Source of the DNA: Alicyclobacillus acidiphilus NBRC 100859 | GTDB lineage: Bacteria; Bacillota; Bacilli; Alicyclobacillales; Alicyclobacillaceae | Reading direction: 5' to 3' | Length of the DNA: 64,000 nt | NCBI RefSeq assembly: GCF_001544355.1 | Contig: NZ_BCQI01000011.1 | Span: 1-64,000, forward strand | Shown here: in pieces, positions 1 to 9,057 of the stretch | How the letters are laid out: the number at the start of each line of letters is the position of its first letter | How positions within the stretch are numbered: the first letter of the stretch is position 1 | Translations under genes and position numbers: made by a program | The notes under the pieces: generated by a model | Told to the model about the DNA's origin: nothing | Databases searched by the model: none | What the model saw: the letters and a program-made list of their open reading frames with translations, nothing else

Positions 1-2
1 TA

Positions 3-860
3 TATCATAAATTTCATTGGACGGAATCGTATCTCGTCCATACGTTTGTCAAAGGCATCTTGACGGCGGATATGTTCTTTTTGTATTTTTTGCTGGTTTC
101 CATGCAGTTGTACGTGGTATTTCCTTTGATGCTGAAATTTATGCGCAAGTTTCAAAACGCGCACATGGCGATCTTCATCATCAGCTTTGCCGTAGAAATC
201 GGACTTATGGCATTCAATCAATCGTTTGTGCAATTTGTGAACATTCACCATGTGCCAGGTTGGGTCGGCGACTTGGTGAAATATCGGGATCGAATCATTA
301 TCACGTACGAATTCTGGTTCGTTGCTGGCGCTTTGCTCGCGATCCATTACCAGACGGTCAAAGCTTGGGCGTTGGCTCACGTTCGTATGATTGTTTCCAT
401 CCTTGTGGCAGGGCTGTTCGTGCTGTGGGGTGTGTACTTCCTGAATCGATTCGGATTTGGATTGAACGATTCGAGAGCGCTCGACGTGCTCCAGCCAGTC
501 ATGATTCCGTACAGCCTCGTCGTGGCGGCTGTACTGTGGATTGTTGGCATGAAGTGGCAGCGCGTCAGTTCCGAATTGCCAGTTTTAAGCCGCATCATTC
601 GGTTTTTTGGCAGTGTTTCCTTTGGAATCTTCTTGATTCACCCGGTCACATTGCATTATGTGGACAAGATAAATTCATTGGTTCACGCTTCGCTTGGCGT
701 TCATTTCGCGTTGTTGCCGCTCTGGATCGCCTTGACCTATGTGGTGTCCGGATGCGTGGCGTATTTGATTGGCCGCGTTCCGTATCTAAGCTACATCGTC
801 GGCGAAAAGACGCAACCGAAGCGCCGGGCGCCTGCCGCGCCTTTGTCGAAGGCAGTCTGA
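3..860 (+). CDS. Acyltransferase 3 family membrane protein, C-terminal part
   Basis: The reading frame is already open at the left edge, so the start lies outside the window. About 285 residues are visible and form a series of hydrophobic segments with short polar loops, ending in a basic Pro/Ala-rich tail. The hydrophobicity pattern and phrases such as SFGIFLIHP near the C-terminus are those of the OafA/YrhL acyltransferase-3 family. These integral membrane enzymes move acyl groups onto sugars or other envelope molecules. The substrate cannot be read from the sequence. The catalytic N-terminal His/Arg motifs would lie upstream. An acyl-CoA ligase follows 63 bp downstream on the same strand, which hints at a linked acyl-donor supply (inference). 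Confidence 0.7.
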   Translation, partial: YHKFHWTESYLVHTFVKGILTADMFFLYFLLVSMQLYVVFPLMLKFMRKFQNAHMAIFIISFAVEIGLMAFNQSFVQFVNIHHVPGWVGDLVKYRDRIIITYEFWFVAGALLAIHYQTVKAWALAHVRMIVSILVAGLFVLWGVYFLNRFGFGLNDSRALDVLQPVMIPYSLVVAAVLWIVGMKWQRVSSELPVLSRIIRFFGSVSFGIFLIHPVTLHYVDKINSLVHASLGVHFALLPLWIALTYVVSGCVAYLIGRVPYLSYIVGEKTQPKRRAPAAPLSKAV

Positions 861-923
861 GGCGTTCGGCTCCGCTTTTACTTTGCACCCGCCATGGGTC
901 GTGAATAACGAGGTGTATTACTT

Positions 924-2459
924 ATGTCCAAACTTCTTCAAGCACTCCATCAGGCACTGACGAACGCGGAGGAGCCCAAAGTTTTCGATTACGGGCGCTG
1001 GTTTGACGCTGGCACGTTGATGTCGGACGTTCGGGCAACCATGGAGATGCTCACTGAATTGAAGATCGTTCCTGAGGCTCAAGTCATGATTGCAATGCCG
1101 AATTCGTACGACTTCCTGGTGGCCTATCTGGCGGTGCTATCCCATGGCGGCATCGTGGTTCCAATCAATCCGGAAACGCCCACCGCTGAATTGGCTCGCG
1201 TCATGGAGCGGTTCGAGGCAAAAGCCGCGATCATATGTGCAAATGCCGCGGATGCGTGGCAGGGCGAGTTGGTCGACTCGGGCTTGCGGCGTGTGGATGT
1301 GGATAGGCGGGGCAGCGGATTCACCAACTTCGTATATTGGTCGAACGGCGCGCGCGCGTCCGCCGATTCTCAGACATCGGCTTCGCCTTCCGAGGATTCT
1401 CCGGCCGTGTTGATGTTCACTTCAGGAACGACAGGCAAGCCGAAAGGTGTGATGCTTCGGCATCGACACCTTTACGCTGCGGCGCAAAACGTCATTCAGA
1501 GTCACGCATTGTCGGAGCGCGACGTCACATACTGCATTCTGCCGTTGTTCCACATCAATGCTCAAGTGATCGCGCTGCTCGCGACCTTGAGTTCAGGCGG
1601 CAGGGTCGTCATGAGCGACAAGTTCCACGCGTCGCGTTTCTGGGACGACATCGAGAAGCACGGTGTCACTTGGGTTTCGTGTGTTCCCACCATTTTGTCG
1701 ATCCTGACCAAGCTCGACGCGCCGAAGGACTGTGCCCGATCGCTGCGCTTCTTCCGTTCCGCCTCCGCGCCGTTAACCCCGGCGATTGGAGCTCGGATTG
1801 AATCGATGTACGGCGTCCCGGTCATTGAATCGTACGGCATGACGGAAGCGGCGGGGCAGATTTGCGTGAATCCGCTGCCTCCAGGCGTGCGTAAGGCGGG
1901 ATCGGTGGGCAAGCCGTTCGGGCTCAGTCTGCAGATTGTCAACGACGATCGACAACCGGTTGGTCCTTACCAGGTGGGGGAAATCGCGATCCGAGGCAAT
2001 AACGTGATCGACGCGTATGTAGGCATGGAGCCGTCGCAGGATTACGGATACGGACCAGGATGGATTTACACGGGCGACTTGGGCTACCAGGATGACGATG
2101 GATATGTCTTCATTACAGGCCGCGCCAAGGAAATCATCAATCGTGCCGGAGAGAAATTGAGTCCTCGGGAAATTGAGGACGTGCTGAACACGCACGAGGA
2201 AATCGCGAGATCGGCAGTGATCGGCCTGCCTGATCCAATGTACGGCGAACGCGTCGTGGCTTGGGTCGTCCCTGCAAATCCCGACGGAATTGTGCCTGAT
2301 GAACTTCGCTCGGATCTGATGAGCCTGTGCTCAACACATTTGGCCAAGCACAAATGTCCTTCGCAAATCCTGATTGCGCGCGAGTTGCCAGTCAATGCGA
2401 CGGGGAAAGTACAGAAGCATCTGCTGCGGGAGATCGAACCGAAAGATATGTTGGCATAG
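924..2459 (+). CDS. AMP-forming acyl-CoA synthetase
   Basis: A 511-residue member of the ANL (acyl/aryl-CoA ligase) superfamily that activates a carboxylic acid with ATP and loads it on CoA. All core motifs are visible: the P-loop FTSGTTGKPKGV near residue 165, the A5-type ESYGMTEAAG near 305, YTGDLG near 380, the hinge region GRAKEIINRAGEKLSPREIE, and the catalytic lysine in NATGKVQK near the C-terminus. Length is normal for the family. The overall style is that of medium/long-chain fatty acid or oxalyl-CoA-type ligases, and the exact substrate is not readable. It follows the acyltransferase gene on the same strand. Confidence 0.85.
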   Translation: MSKLLQALHQALTNAEEPKVFDYGRWFDAGTLMSDVRATMEMLTELKIVPEAQVMIAMPNSYDFLVAYLAVLSHGGIVVPINPETPTAELARVMERFEAKAAIICANAADAWQGELVDSGLRRVDVDRRGSGFTNFVYWSNGARASADSQTSASPSEDSPAVLMFTSGTTGKPKGVMLRHRHLYAAAQNVIQSHALSERDVTYCILPLFHINAQVIALLATLSSGGRVVMSDKFHASRFWDDIEKHGVTWVSCVPTILSILTKLDAPKDCARSLRFFRSASAPLTPAIGARIESMYGVPVIESYGMTEAAGQICVNPLPPGVRKAGSVGKPFGLSLQIVNDDRQPVGPYQVGEIAIRGNNVIDAYVGMEPSQDYGYGPGWIYTGDLGYQDDDGYVFITGRAKEIINRAGEKLSPREIEDVLNTHEEIARSAVIGLPDPMYGERVVAWVVPANPDGIVPDELRSDLMSLCSTHLAKHKCPSQILIARELPVNATGKVQKHLLREIEPKDMLA

Positions 2460-2505
2460 TCGGATTTGTCCTCGCTGAGCCGTGATTCGTCCGCTGCCTC
2501 TGGTG

Positions 2506-3030
2506 CTACAGTGTCCCCGGTGGCAGCGGCGGCATGGTGAAGGGAGGATTCTCATCTTGTCCCGCGTGTGGCTTTGATTCCGTTTTGGATCGCAACGATT
2601 CAATTTGTCGATGGACATCATTCATCGCTTCGTTGATACTCTCAAGCTGTTTCTGCATGGATGCGAGTTCCTCAAGTCTGCGGTTTGCTTCCCGAAGTTC
2701 CCGGTATAACTGCTGGGTCGTTTGATTGGTTTGAATTCTCCGGCGCTGCAGTGATCGAGCCGCCGCCGTTTGTCTTTGGCGGCCTGCCGCCGAAGGGTGC
2801 TGGCGGATTCTGGCGTTTGTTTCTTCGATTTGTTCTACCGATTTCTTCGATCTCGAGTTGTTTCCGCCGCTTTTCCCCTTATAGGTTGTTGCGTTTACGA
2901 CATGCGGAGTGTCCTTTGGGGATCGCTCTGCTGTCTGGCTAGAACCGTCCGTGGACTCCATTTGCCGCTGTGCGTCGTAATACGCGCGAAGCAGCATGGG
3001 TACCCAACGGAATCTTTCGAGTCTCCTCAT
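2506..3030 (-). CDS. Hypothetical Gln/Arg-rich coiled-coil protein
   Basis: A 174-residue protein that I do not recognise. The start MRRLERF was chosen because GGAGG sits 8 nt upstream; the longer frame has no such site. The first half is polar and of low complexity. The second half (about residues 95-150) has heptad-like Leu/Gln/Glu spacing and should form a coiled coil. The tail is Pro-rich (PPFTMPPLPPG). There is no signal peptide or membrane segment. It is transcribed towards the acyl-CoA ligase gene and away from prsA. Similar short coiled-coil proteins in spore-formers are sometimes sporulation or coat proteins, but nothing here proves that. Confidence 0.5.
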   Translation of the reverse strand: MRRLERFRWVPMLLRAYYDAQRQMESTDGSSQTAERSPKDTPHVVNATTYKGKSGGNNSRSKKSVEQIEETNARIRQHPSAAGRQRQTAAARSLQRRRIQTNQTTQQLYRELREANRRLEELASMQKQLESINEAMNDVHRQIESLRSKTESKPHAGQDENPPFTMPPLPPGTL

Positions 3031-3238
3031 GTCGCCGCCTCCTTTTCCGTACAGGATATGCACGGCCCTATTTTGTGGACTGGGCGTGTATCTGCCGTAT
3101 TCCTATAACCACTTGCCAAATGTGGTACACTTTGAGAAAGCTTGTTCAAAATTTTCAATGCGATTTCTAATCATGTGTGTTACATTCGCCTTCAGCGAGT
3201 AAACGCGCAAATCGAACACGAAGTTTAGGAGGCAGTTC

Positions 3239-4210
3239 ATGAAGTCTTTGAAGAGGTATCTACCACCTGTCGCGGGGGCGGCTGTTGGCGCCGTCATTGT
3301 CGGGGGGGTGTGGTTTGGAACATACATGGTTCACGGTAAGGATTCCGTGGTCGCGATGGTCGGCAATACACCCATCACCAGAAGCCAGCTGCTGGCGGAG
3401 ACGGAAGCGTATGCTGGGCAATCGATGCTTTCGGAATTGATCTCCAACCAACTGGTTGAAGACGCTGCCGCGAAGCAGCACATCACTGCGTCGCAGGCCG
3501 AGATCAATCAGGAATTGCAAAGCATCGAAGCGCAGAACGGTATCACGTCTCAGGCGCAATTGCAGCAAGCTTTGCAACAGAGCCACATGTCGATGGACGA
3601 GTTTATGAACCAAATCAAGGTTTCCGTGCTCGTTCAAAAGGTGGCGGAAGCGAAGGTCAAGGTGACCCCTGAGGAGATTCAAACGTATTACAATCAGAAC
3701 AAGAGTTCATTGGGGACGCCTGAGCAGCGGACGCTCTCGCACATCGTCGTCAAGACGAAGTCCTTAGCGGATCAAATTCAAAGCGACTTGGCCAAGGGTA
3801 AGTCGTTTGCAACGTTGGCCAAGACGTATTCCACGGACACCACCACCAAATCATCCGGCGGATCGCTTGGTACGGTTTCCCAAGAGTCTTTGGCGCAGAC
3901 CGATCCCAGCATCGCGACGGTCGCTTTTCAGTTGAAGAAAGGCGAAGTGAGCCAGCCCATCAAGACCAGCAGCGGTTATGAGTTGGTACTCTGCAGCGCC
4001 ATCACACCGGCCAAAATTCCTACGCTGGAGCAGGCGAAGAAGACCATCACTCAAGACATCAAGGAGCAGAATGCCGAGTCCGAGGCCGAATTGGTCGCAG
4101 ATCTCATCAAATCGGAGAAAGTCGACATTTTGGACCCTTCCTATTCGAGCGTGAAGACGTCGCTCGAGAATCCACAGACGTCCAGTTCCAGTTCGTCGAG
4201 CGGCTATTGA
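3239..4210 (+). CDS. prsA: PrsA/SurA-type peptidyl-prolyl isomerase (parvulin foldase)
   Basis: A 323-residue secreted or membrane-anchored foldase. It has a basic N-terminus and one hydrophobic helix (about residues 9-30) but no clear lipobox cysteine, so it is probably anchored by an uncleaved helix rather than by lipid. A SurA-N-like helical region follows, then a parvulin domain at about 155-260 with the typical HIVVK strand, the FATLAKTYS helix, the GGSLGTV loop and the SGYELV strand. The C-terminus is Ser-rich. PrsA proteins help exported proteins fold outside the membrane. A TTTAGGAGG ribosome site precedes the ATG, and a terminator follows. Confidence 0.85.
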   Translation: MKSLKRYLPPVAGAAVGAVIVGGVWFGTYMVHGKDSVVAMVGNTPITRSQLLAETEAYAGQSMLSELISNQLVEDAAAKQHITASQAEINQELQSIEAQNGITSQAQLQQALQQSHMSMDEFMNQIKVSVLVQKVAEAKVKVTPEEIQTYYNQNKSSLGTPEQRTLSHIVVKTKSLADQIQSDLAKGKSFATLAKTYSTDTTTKSSGGSLGTVSQESLAQTDPSIATVAFQLKKGEVSQPIKTSSGYELVLCSAITPAKIPTLEQAKKTITQDIKEQNAESEAELVADLIKSEKVDILDPSYSSVKTSLENPQTSSSSSSSGY

Positions 4211-4238
4211 TGATGTTGGCGGCTTGAAACATGCACAT

Positions 4239-4292
4239 GGGGCTGTCCCGAGAGTCATGGACAACGTGACTGGGGGACAGCCCTCTTGTCTT
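4239..4292 (+). terminator. Rho-independent terminator after prsA
   Basis: GGGCTGTCCC pairs with GGGACAGCCC (4274-4283), giving a 10-bp GC-rich stem followed by TCTTGTCTTGT. It separates prsA from lysA. Confidence 0.7.
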
Positions 4293-4403
4293 GTGTGGGA
4301 CCGTGGATTCACTGGATAGGGTGGTGCAGATTGGGGATCGGGGTTTCACGGCAGATATGATACAGTAGAGTGTATTGAGACATTGCGGAGTGGAGTGGCT
4401 GCG

Positions 4404-5723
4404 GTGACAGCGATAGAGACAGGTGTAACGGCACACGTTTCGATTGACGAATCCCACCATTTGCGGATTGGCGGCTGCGACGCGGTACAGCTTGCCCAAC
4501 AGTTTGGAACGCCGCTCATCGTCTATGATGAACAACTGATGCGCGAAACGATCCGCGCATTTCACGAAGTGTTTCGGCGCGAGGGCGTGTCGTATCAGAT
4601 TTCTTACGCGAGCAAGGCATTTTGCACGATCGCGATGTGCCAACTCGTGTATGAAGAGGGATGCGGCATCGACGTCGTGTCTGGCGGTGAGCTTTACACG
4701 GCTATCGCGAGCGGTGTGCCCGCGGAGGCCATTCACATGCACGGAAACAACAAGACGCCGGAGGAACTGGCGTACGCGCTGGAGGTCGGGATCGGCGCAA
4801 TCATCGTGGACAATTTCTACGAGTTGTCGCTGCTTGCAAAAATGGCTCAGGACGCGGGAAAAGTGGTCGACGTCCTGATTCGGATCGCGCCGGGTGTCGA
4901 GGCGCACACGCACGACTTCATCTCCACCGGCCGTCAGGACAGCAAATTCGGGTTCGATCTCGCCAGCGGCCAGGCCGACGCGGCGCTTCGGCAGTTGATC
5001 GACCTAGATAGTTTGCGGTGCATAGGGATTCATGCCCATATCGGATCGCAGATTTTCGATGTCGATGGATTCCGGCTGATGGTGGAGCGATTGGCGGATC
5101 TGTACGTGGCCGCCAAACGCGAATATGGGTTGCCTGTGCGGATCCTCAACGTCGGTGGAGGTTTCGGGATCCAGTATACCGACGAAGTTGCACCGCCGGT
5201 GTCAGATACCTTGGCCGCCATCATCGAATCCGCGAGACTGGCTTTCGATGCGCGGAAGGAAGCGCTGCCGACATTGTGGATCGAACCGGGCCGAAGCATC
5301 GCGGGACCGGCGGGTATCACGCTGTATCGAGTCGGATCGCAAAAACGGATCCCTGGTATACGCAATTATCTCGCCATCGACGGGGGCATGACGGACAATC
5401 CCAGGCTCGCCTTGTATGGCGCCAAGTATCACGCTGTATTGGCGAACCGGGCCGACGAACCCGCGCAAACAGAATGGTCTGTGGCCGGAAAGTGCTGCGA
5501 AAGCGGCGATATGCTAATTTGGGACGCACATTTGCCTGAGCCGGCGAGCGGCGACATCCTCGCCGTGTTCGCAACCGGCGCCTACACGTACTCGATGGCA
5601 AGCCACTACAACCGGATTCCAAAGCCTGCTGTCGTCTTCGTTCGAGACGGTCGGGCGAAACTTGTGGTTAAACGCGAGACATGGGCGGATTTGGCCACTC
5701 GGGATCTGCCGTTGTCCTTGTAA
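4404..5723 (+). CDS. lysA: Diaminopimelate decarboxylase
   Basis: Catalyses the last step of lysine synthesis, meso-diaminopimelate to L-lysine plus CO2, with PLP. It is a fold-type III enzyme. The PLP lysine is in YASKAF, HIGSQ and GGGFGIQY bind the cofactor, EPGRSIAGPAG contacts the phosphate, and CCESGD near the C-terminus supplies the active-site Cys/Glu. The length of about 439 residues is typical. The start is uncertain: a TTG at 4383 lies in the same frame, but GTG 4404 is placed behind GGAGTGG. Transcription is probably separate from prsA because of the terminator between them. Confidence 0.92.
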   Translation: MTAIETGVTAHVSIDESHHLRIGGCDAVQLAQQFGTPLIVYDEQLMRETIRAFHEVFRREGVSYQISYASKAFCTIAMCQLVYEEGCGIDVVSGGELYTAIASGVPAEAIHMHGNNKTPEELAYALEVGIGAIIVDNFYELSLLAKMAQDAGKVVDVLIRIAPGVEAHTHDFISTGRQDSKFGFDLASGQADAALRQLIDLDSLRCIGIHAHIGSQIFDVDGFRLMVERLADLYVAAKREYGLPVRILNVGGGFGIQYTDEVAPPVSDTLAAIIESARLAFDARKEALPTLWIEPGRSIAGPAGITLYRVGSQKRIPGIRNYLAIDGGMTDNPRLALYGAKYHAVLANRADEPAQTEWSVAGKCCESGDMLIWDAHLPEPASGDILAVFATGAYTYSMASHYNRIPKPAVVFVRDGRAKLVVKRETWADLATRDLPLSL

Positions 5724-5773
5724 GATCGCTATACTGAAAGTTGAGGGCTTTGCCGAAAAGGAGGAGGAACAAC

Positions 5774-7297
5774 ATGTCGACGAAGACAGCCGACTCTTTG
5801 CTTGAACTGATCACAGAAACATCGACGAATCTTCCGCCGGATGTTCGCCGGGCGATTAAGAAGGCGCAATTGGAGGAGGAGTTTGGAAGTCGCGCGGCCA
5901 TCGCGCTGAACACGATCGTCGATAACATCGTGTCGGCCGAAGAGGACGTCCAACCGATTTGTCAGGATACTGGTATGCCTACCTTCATTGTGCACTGTCC
6001 GGTAGGCTTCAATCAGATACAGTTTGCGAAGGAGATTGAGACGGCCGTCCGTGAAGCGACCAAGCTTGGCAAGCTGCGTCCCAATTCGGTCGATCCGCTC
6101 ACGGGTAAGAACACAGGCGACAACTTGGGCGAAGGCACGCCTGTCATCCACTTTCACCAGTGGGAACGCGACGAGGTTGAGGTGAAGCTCATTCTCAAGG
6201 GCGGGGGCTGTGAAAACAAAAATATTCAATACGCCTTGCCCACGGAGCTGCCTGGTCTGGGCCGGGCTGGAAGAGACTTGGATGGTATCCGGAAATGTAT
6301 CCTTCACGCGGTTTACCAGGCCCAGGGCCAAGGATGCAGCGCCGGATTCATCGGCGTGGGCATCGGCGGAGATCGGACCACGGGATACGAATTGGCCAAG
6401 GAGCAGCTGTTCCGGCCGCTTGACGACGTCAACCCAAACGAAGACCTAGCGAAGTTGGAATCGTACATTCTGGAGACGGCCAACCAGCTGGACATCGGCA
6501 CGATGGGTTTCGGAGGCAAGGTTACGCTGCTCGGTTGCAAAATCGGCGTGCGCAATCGCATCCCTGCGAGTTTTTATGTCTCTGTCGCCTACAACTGTTG
6601 GGCGTTTCGTCGGCTGGGCGTTGTGCTCGACCCTGAAACAGGCGCCATCAAGCGGTGGCTGTACCGCGACACAGAAGAAAAGCTGGAACGTCCGACGAAC
6701 GCGTTCTCGACGGAGTCAGCGATTGTGCTCGAGGCTCCCATCTCGGAAGAACAGATTCGATCGCTCAAAGTTGGCGATGTCGTGTTGATCCGCGGTCTTA
6801 TGCACACGGGGCGCGACGAGTTGCACAAATATCTGATGAAGCACGACTCTCCGGTCGATTTGAAGGGCGGCGTCCTGTATCACTGCGGACCCGTCATGTT
6901 GAAAGACGACGACGGATGGCATGTCAAGGCAGCCGGGCCGACAACGTCGTCCCGAGAAGAGCCGTATCAAGCGGATATCATTGAAAAGTTCGGGATTCGT
7001 GCCGTGATCGGCAAAGGCGGCATGGGCGACAAGACGCTGGCGGGGCTGCAAAAGTCTGGCGCTGTGTACTTGAACGCCATCGGCGGTGCCGCGCAATTCT
7101 ACGCGAACTGTGTGACCCGCGTGACCGGTGTGGATTTCCTTGAGGAATTCGGGGTTCCTGAAGCCATGTGGCACCTGGAAGTCGAAGGATTTCCGGCGAT
7201 TGTCACGATGGATGCGCACGGCAATTCGCTGCACAAAGAGGTCGCGGAGGAATCCATGGTGAAGTTGGAAGACTTGCGCGATCCCGTTTTCGCCTAA
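5774..7297 (+). CDS. fumA: Fumarate hydratase, class I (iron-sulfur, alpha and beta domains fused)
   Basis: Interconverts fumarate and malate in the TCA cycle using a [4Fe-4S] cluster. The protein is 507 residues from the ATG behind GAGGAGGAAC. The N-terminal alpha domain carries the cluster cysteines, with candidates in PICQDTG (about residue 65), GQGCSAGF (about 190) and TLLGCKIG (about 265). The C-terminal beta domain (about 325-500) has RGLMHTGRDE and GKGGMG. The single-chain form of class I is the usual one where alpha and beta are not separate genes. This oxygen-sensitive class is different from FumC. Confidence 0.88.
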   Translation: MSTKTADSLLELITETSTNLPPDVRRAIKKAQLEEEFGSRAAIALNTIVDNIVSAEEDVQPICQDTGMPTFIVHCPVGFNQIQFAKEIETAVREATKLGKLRPNSVDPLTGKNTGDNLGEGTPVIHFHQWERDEVEVKLILKGGGCENKNIQYALPTELPGLGRAGRDLDGIRKCILHAVYQAQGQGCSAGFIGVGIGGDRTTGYELAKEQLFRPLDDVNPNEDLAKLESYILETANQLDIGTMGFGGKVTLLGCKIGVRNRIPASFYVSVAYNCWAFRRLGVVLDPETGAIKRWLYRDTEEKLERPTNAFSTESAIVLEAPISEEQIRSLKVGDVVLIRGLMHTGRDELHKYLMKHDSPVDLKGGVLYHCGPVMLKDDDGWHVKAAGPTTSSREEPYQADIIEKFGIRAVIGKGGMGDKTLAGLQKSGAVYLNAIGGAAQFYANCVTRVTGVDFLEEFGVPEAMWHLEVEGFPAIVTMDAHGNSLHKEVAEESMVKLEDLRDPVFA

Positions 7298-7412
7298 GCC
7301 AAATCTGTCATCAGAGGGCCAAGGCGGTGGGCTGCATGGCCCGGTCGAGGCCGCGAAGGCGCTATTGGCCTGATTGTGAAGCGAGATCGAAGGCGATCCG
7401 AAGCGCGATTGA

Positions 7413-7462
7413 AGAGGCTGTCCTTGAAAGCAGTGAATCCTGCCCAGGGCAGCCTCTTTGTG
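7413..7462. terminator. Hairpin terminator between convergent fumarase and flippase genes
   Basis: AGAGGCTGTCC pairs with GGGCAGCCTCT (7447-7457) and is followed by TTGTG on the plus strand. The position between two converging genes suggests use in one or both directions. Confidence 0.5.
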
Positions 7463-7524
7463 TCCACCGTCAGGAACGCGAGGGAAGGCGCAGCTTTGGA
7501 ACCTTGCCGCTCGCTTCACTCGCA

Positions 7525-8862
7525 TCATCTGGTTTCGCGCTGCCCCTTTGCCAGCCTGCGCTGCAGGCCTCCCAGCAGATCGGTGTAAGTTGCCCAGTCG
7601 CTGCGACGCAGCCGCCACAGATCCTTGCCCTTTCGATTGGACACGCGGTTATACCAGTATACATACACCCACAGCTCAAACACGTAGGACAACGTGGACG
7701 AAATCGACGCGCCATACATCCCCATGAGCGGAATCAGGAACAGGCACACCAACGCGTTGACCGCGATGACCATCAGGTTGACCCACATCAGTGTCAGCGG
7801 CTTTCCTTTGGCGTTGGTGAAGTATTGCGCGATCACGTTGGCCGTCGCCTTCAGCACGAGTCCCGGCAGCAGTACATAGAAGGGGCCGACGCTGCCGCCG
7901 TACTTGGACCAACCGTACATCAACACGAGGAGCGGCAGGACGAGCGCCAGGAGGATGCCGCCGAACGTCGACGTGATCAGCGTCTGCCGCGACGCGACTT
8001 CCGTGATCTGGCCTGCATCGTCGCTGGTCGCCGCGGTGACCCGATGGAAGACCATGGTCGAGATGGTCTGCGTGAGCGTGTTCAGGATTTCGGCTGCGGC
8101 CACGGCGACGCCGTAGGTCGAGATGACATTCGGATCCCGCGTGATCAAGAGCATCCAGTAGTCCGTTCGGTAGTTGACATACCCGGTCACGATGGCAAGC
8201 GAGGAAGCGGTGCCGTACGAGCGCAGGCCGCGCCATTCCGCCGCGGACCACCGCCACTTCAAGACGCGCGCTGTGCCGAGCGCCCGATACGCGACAATCA
8301 GCGTCATCACGACGCAAATGGCCCACGACAAGATCCAAATCCGAAACGTCCAAAGCAGCCTTTCTGTGTTCGGCGCATGCGGCTGAGCGACGATGAACGC
8401 CGCGTAAAGAATCAGAAAGACGCTGGCCTGCGCCATGTTCGCGCGGTTGAGCCAGGAAATTTGGCCAAGCGAATTGAGCAGTTTGGAGCCGTAGCCAAAC
8501 AGGAATGTCAAGGGCATGCCAATCAACGCGTACATGACCACGATGGAGGGATGCAGCCAGTACGCCACCGCAAAGCTCGCCAGCCAAACGAGAATGCTGA
8601 AGATGTACATCACGAAGTTGCCCATTTGGACGATGAGTTCGCGATCTTCGGGGCGCCGCGGCAGCGCGTACGAGAAATAGTTCGTATAGCCGCCGCTGAA
8701 CGACTGTCCCAAGGTGGCGATGGTGGTAGACAGCTGAAAATCGCCTCGATCCGCCTTTGGCAGATACCGTGCGGCCATGACGCTGTTGATGAACGCCAAT
8801 CCCGAGGACAAACCGCGGTAGACAAATGAATATAGAGTAAGGCGACGATTGTTCAAGGTCAT
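7525..8862 (-). CDS. Polysaccharide flippase family membrane protein (Wzx/MurJ-like)
   Basis: A 445-residue integral membrane protein with about 12 predicted hydrophobic helices and a basic cytoplasmic tail (RRLAKGQRETR). The N-terminal stretch with VMAARYLPKADRGDFQLS is characteristic of the MOP-exporter flippases (RfbX/Wzx), which move lipid-linked sugars across the membrane. The actual glycan is unknown because no glycosyltransferase genes sit next to it. It is divergent from the pdp-cdd gene, with about 195 bp between the starts holding room for promoters of both. Confidence 0.75.
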   Translation of the reverse strand: MTLNNRRLTLYSFVYRGLSSGLAFINSVMAARYLPKADRGDFQLSTTIATLGQSFSGGYTNYFSYALPRRPEDRELIVQMGNFVMYIFSILVWLASFAVAYWLHPSIVVMYALIGMPLTFLFGYGSKLLNSLGQISWLNRANMAQASVFLILYAAFIVAQPHAPNTERLLWTFRIWILSWAICVVMTLIVAYRALGTARVLKWRWSAAEWRGLRSYGTASSLAIVTGYVNYRTDYWMLLITRDPNVISTYGVAVAAAEILNTLTQTISTMVFHRVTAATSDDAGQITEVASRQTLITSTFGGILLALVLPLLVLMYGWSKYGGSVGPFYVLLPGLVLKATANVIAQYFTNAKGKPLTLMWVNLMVIAVNALVCLFLIPLMGMYGASISSTLSYVFELWVYVYWYNRVSNRKGKDLWRLRRSDWATYTDLLGGLQRRLAKGQRETR

Positions 8863-9057
8863 AGCACTCCGTAGGATCGAATGATTGCTCGTGCGTCTAG
8901 GTGCCGCATAGCTAATGTACCATGCAGGCGTCTGCCCGACGAGATCGCGAATGGGCGGGCGTGTCGGAATCGCAATCGCCTACGTGTTATGGTACCATTC
9001 GTGTACAAGTTTGGAGCGTTGAGTTCAAACAGAGATAGACTACTGCAGGAGGGGCTC

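Noticed and set aside
7168-8829. 553-codon plus-strand open frame opposite the flippase
   Set aside because: It is His/Arg/Gln-rich nonsense running antisense to a clear membrane-protein gene and has no ribosome site; a high-GC shadow frame.
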